NCBI GenBank assembly: GCA_016713085.1
Contig: JADJPV010000001.1
Span: forward strand, 806,001-870,000
DNA length: 64,000 bases
Source of the DNA: Chitinophagaceae bacterium
Lineage (GTDB): Bacteria; Bacteroidota; Bacteroidia; Chitinophagales; Chitinophagaceae
Direction of reading: 5' to 3'
How positions within the stretch are numbered: position 1 is the first letter of the stretch; each line of letters opens with the position of its first letter. Both the position numbers and the translations under genes were made by a program. This document shows positions 62,000-64,000 of this stretch, one piece after another. The notes beneath the pieces were generated by a model, which was not told where the DNA came from, did not search any database, and saw nothing but the letters and a program-made list of their open reading frames with translations.

Positions 62000-62383
62000 A
62001 TGCCCGAAACAGAAAAACTAAGAATTGATAAATATCTCTGGGCCATCCGGCTCTTTAAAACCCGCAGCCAGGCAGGTGATGCCTGTGATAAGGGAAAGGT
62101 GAAATTCAATGGTGATAACTGCAAAGCTGCCCGTACGGTGAACATCGGGGATGAATATGAGGTGAAAACAGAAGCCAAACGCTGGCGCATTAAAGTAACC
62201 GGGTTACTGTACAAACGTGTACAATACAGCGAAGCAGTAAAATTTTATACTGATATTACTCCACCTGAGGAACTGGACCGGATCAAATCGCTCCCTTCTG
62301 CCTTTCATACCGGTAAACGTTTGAGCAATGTGGGACGACCTACAAAAAAGAGACCGGAGAGATCTGGAAGATTTTATGGATGA
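62000..62383 (+). CDS. S4-domain RNA-binding protein (Hsp15/HslR-like)
   Basis: 127 residues from the ATG at 62000 (MPETEKLRIDKYLWAIRLFK). The S4 domain reads RIDKYLWAIRLFKTRSQAGDAC with the KVKFNG turn. The conserved C-terminal basic tail (KRLSNVGRPTKKRPERSGRF) binds RNA. Hsp15 in Escherichia coli recycles stalled 50S subunits. The gene begins five bases after the toxin gene and is likely co-transcribed with it. A longer start at 61979 overlaps the toxin gene. Confidence 0.88.
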   Translation: MPETEKLRIDKYLWAIRLFKTRSQAGDACDKGKVKFNGDNCKAARTVNIGDEYEVKTEAKRWRIKVTGLLYKRVQYSEAVKFYTDITPPEELDRIKSLPSAFHTGKRLSNVGRPTKKRPERSGRFYG

Positions 62384-63355
62384 TTAATTATCCGTTGCCG
62401 GCAAATCATTTACTGAGTAATACTTATTCTGAATTTCGAAATAAAGCACTTCTTTCCCATTGACGAATTTGTAACGGCTGATTTTATCAGGCAGTCCATT
62501 GAAACGGTATTCAATTTTATCCACCCATAAATCTGCAGCGCCTTTCTTCTTCTTTAATCGTTTTTCAATAAGGAGCCCGTTTGCATTATACATAAGACTT
62601 AACTCATACTTTCCCATAGCTATATTGCCCGGCTCCATTGCAGTAATCGTTGCTTTCTGTACATCAGCATAATTTAAACCGTAATCAGCTTTCTGGTAAT
62701 TCCCCCCGTTTAAAAATCTTCGTTTTGAAAATTGCAGGTTGAATGTATCCATTCTGAATTCCCAGTCTTCAGCTGGGGGATAAAGTGATTTTTCATTTTC
62801 ATAAACATATACCTCATTATAAAAAAAATTGCGGATAAACGGATCTTTCAGGGATGTGTTCTGCACATTGAAATCATAGTTCATGGAAAATATTTTTGTA
62901 GCTGGATTATCATCAGGCCATAACCTTACCACCTGTTCCTGTAAAATTGTTTCCATATAGTCAATCCGCTCTTTATACTTCACTCCAAGCCCAACTAATT
63001 TCTGATAAGCGATTACTCCATCCCCTGAAGGGATAGTTGTGGTTGTATTTGCCTGCCTGCCGATATCATTGACAATAATCGCATCAAGTCCTTCTTCTTT
63101 TGCTTTTTGCTTAAGCATCCTAAGCATTTCATCTGAGCTTACAAAGGGTGCACCCTGCACTTCCACCAGTTTTACTTTGTAATAAGGTTTCGAAGGTTTC
63201 CCGTTATCAAGAAACACATCCACTTCATTTGAATGAGGTCTCAACGGAATGGTTGAAAGGGAATTTTTAGCAGCCGTTAAATACTGTCCGCTGTAGTAAG
63301 GGGTGCAGGAAGAAAATAACTGCAATAAAATCAGAAGAGTAAAGATCTGTCTCAC
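62384..63355 (-). CDS. Hypothetical lipoprotein
   Basis: 323 residues with a lipoprotein signal (MRQIFTLLILLQLFSSC, cysteine at residue 17). The mature protein has KVKLVEVQGAPFVSSDEMLRMLKQKAKEEG, DAIIVNDIGR and a C-terminal RYKFVNGKEVLYFEIQNKYYS. It is beta-rich and tyrosine-rich. I do not recognise the family. It is convergent with the S4 gene and ends directly beside it. Confidence 0.75.
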   Translation of the reverse strand: MRQIFTLLILLQLFSSCTPYYSGQYLTAAKNSLSTIPLRPHSNEVDVFLDNGKPSKPYYKVKLVEVQGAPFVSSDEMLRMLKQKAKEEGLDAIIVNDIGRQANTTTTIPSGDGVIAYQKLVGLGVKYKERIDYMETILQEQVVRLWPDDNPATKIFSMNYDFNVQNTSLKDPFIRNFFYNEVYVYENEKSLYPPAEDWEFRMDTFNLQFSKRRFLNGGNYQKADYGLNYADVQKATITAMEPGNIAMGKYELSLMYNANGLLIEKRLKKKKGAADLWVDKIEYRFNGLPDKISRYKFVNGKEVLYFEIQNKYYSVNDLPATDN

Positions 63356-63463
63356 AGGCGAATTTTTGATAAAACTACTTCAGACGTATGGCAAGAAATT
63401 GTTAATTCAATTCATCTTTTGAATTTTTCCGAAGCTGTTTGAAAATGCAGATTAGTCCCGTTA

Positions 63464-63528
63464 AGGTATGCCATACTTAACAACTGTTTGATGAATTTCA
63501 GATATCCTTAAAAAAGTATGGCATACCT
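63464..63528. repeat. Second copy of the GGTATGCCATACTT palindrome, with a long loop
   Basis: AGGTATGCCATACTT (63464-63478) and AAGTATGGCATACCT (63514-63528) are exact complements, separated by 35 bases. The same arms meet almost back to back at 54145-54177. The CGAAGCTGTTT string is also close to both copies (63430-63440 here, 54182-54192 there). This gap of 220 bases before trmD holds no gene. Confidence 0.68.
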
Positions 63529-63564
63529 ATGCTCTTTACTCTTGCCGGGCTTCTTGTCAACAAG

Positions 63565-63572
63565 TATCTTTG
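63565..63572 (+). promoter_or_regulatory. -7 promoter element (TATCTTTG) of trmD
   Basis: An exact TAnnTTTG match followed by CCCC and the ATG at 63577. The four-base gap implies a near-leaderless message. It lies 36 bases after the palindrome at 63464-63528. Confidence 0.65.
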
Positions 63573-63576
63573 CCCC

Positions 63577-64000
63577 ATGCACATTGATATTATTTCTGTT
63601 GTTCCTGACCTGCTCGACAGTCCGCTTAATCACAGTATGATGAAACGGGCAAAGGATAAGGGCCTGCTCAGCATTGCGGTTCATCACCTGCGTAAATGGG
63701 CGGTGAATGAATACGGACAGGTGGATGATTACCAGTACGGCGGTGGTGCAGGGATGGTGATGATGTGTGAACCGCTGGAAAAAGCGATCAACGAATTGCA
63801 GCAGGAAAAAAAGTTTGATGAAATTATTTACCTCACACCCGATGGAAAACAATTCGATCAGTCAACAGCCAATCAACTTTCACTGAAAGAAAACATTTTG
63901 CTCATTTGTGGACATTACAAAGGCATTGACCAGCGCATCCGTGATCATTATGTAACCATGGAAATTTCTATTGGTGATTATGTATTGAGTGGTGGTGAAC
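63577..64000 (+). CDS. trmD: tRNA (guanine37-N1)-methyltransferase, partial (N-terminal part)
   Basis: Modifies G37 next to the anticodon. The window ends inside the gene after 141 codons. The N-terminus MHIDIISVVPDLLDSPLNHS, then DDYQYGGGAGMVMMCEPL and LICGHYKGIDQRIRDHY with the SAM-knot ISIGDYVLSGGE, are standard TrmD motifs. In many Bacteroidota trmD follows rpsP-rimM, but here those lie 27 kb away on the other strand. Confidence 0.95.
   Translation, partial: MHIDIISVVPDLLDSPLNHSMMKRAKDKGLLSIAVHHLRKWAVNEYGQVDDYQYGGGAGMVMMCEPLEKAINELQQEKKFDEIIYLTPDGKQFDQSTANQLSLKENILLICGHYKGIDQRIRDHYVTMEISIGDYVLSGGE

Overview
This window is a chromosomal segment of a Bacteroidota bacterium, most likely of the Chitinophagaceae. 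The evidence is: TAnnTTTG-type -7 promoter elements ahead of many genes, a primary sigma factor without region 1.1, a type IX secretion C-terminal sorting domain, a TonB/TonB-dependent-receptor cell envelope, a short NuoG, and low G+C coding sequence. The assignment to family is inference from gene content and style, not from a marker-gene comparison.

Layout. 1-12.8 kb: minus-strand operon for respiratory complex I, nuoA-B-C-D-E-[small membrane gene, AT-rich secreted gene, paralogous small membrane gene]-F-G-H-I-J-K-L-M; nuoM runs off the left edge. 12.8-16.7 kb: minus-strand envelope cluster (TonB, small membrane protein, PstS-like lipoprotein, large TPR protein). 16.8-24.9 kb: mostly plus-strand genes for a low-molecular-weight tyrosine phosphatase, hisS, tRNA-Ser(GCT), a large Asp-box protein exported by type IX secretion, a thiolase and rlmN. 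25-29 kb: beta-propeller protein translationally coupled to an outer-membrane beta-barrel receptor. 29.3-38.4 kb: two pseudouridine synthases, peroxiredoxin, dinB, dipeptidase remnant, esterase, rimM, rpsP and ffh. 38.4-44.8 kb: lipoprotein, two glycosyltransferases, a thioredoxin-fold protein, rpoD and a START-like protein. 44.8-52.5 kb: LptF/G permease, exported superoxide dismutase, a membrane protein/nuclease/patatin run and an M20 peptidase. 52.5-54.5 kb: a repeat-rich accessory patch with a small secreted protein between inverted structured repeats and a BRO-N/DinD-like gene. 54.5-57.4 kb: four-subunit 2-ketoacid:ferredoxin oxidoreductase (VOR type). 57.4-64 kb: an unknown exported protein, a DPP-IV-like peptidase, an AbiEii-type toxin with its partner, an Hsp15-like S4 protein, a lipoprotein and the start of trmD.

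A dominant feature is that about eleven recognisable genes are broken by one- or two-base indels, almost always the loss of one base in a short homopolymer. Adding back the missing base restores family-typical sequence each time, and the span then divides by three. Since essential or core genes (nuoF, nuoL, the VOR alpha subunit) are affected, the simplest reading is residual sequencing or assembly error rather than pseudogenisation. The M19 dipeptidase is an exception, since it also lacks an internal segment.

Intergenic gaps are rich in short perfect palindromes belonging to several recurring families (for example GGTATGCCATACTT at two loci 9 kb apart). These, the 62-bp inverted structured repeats around the 120-residue secreted protein, and the extra gene block inside the nuo operon are the least explained parts of the window. 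I saw no complete new defence or biosynthetic system, no CRISPR array, no rRNA and no insertion sequence with a transposase.
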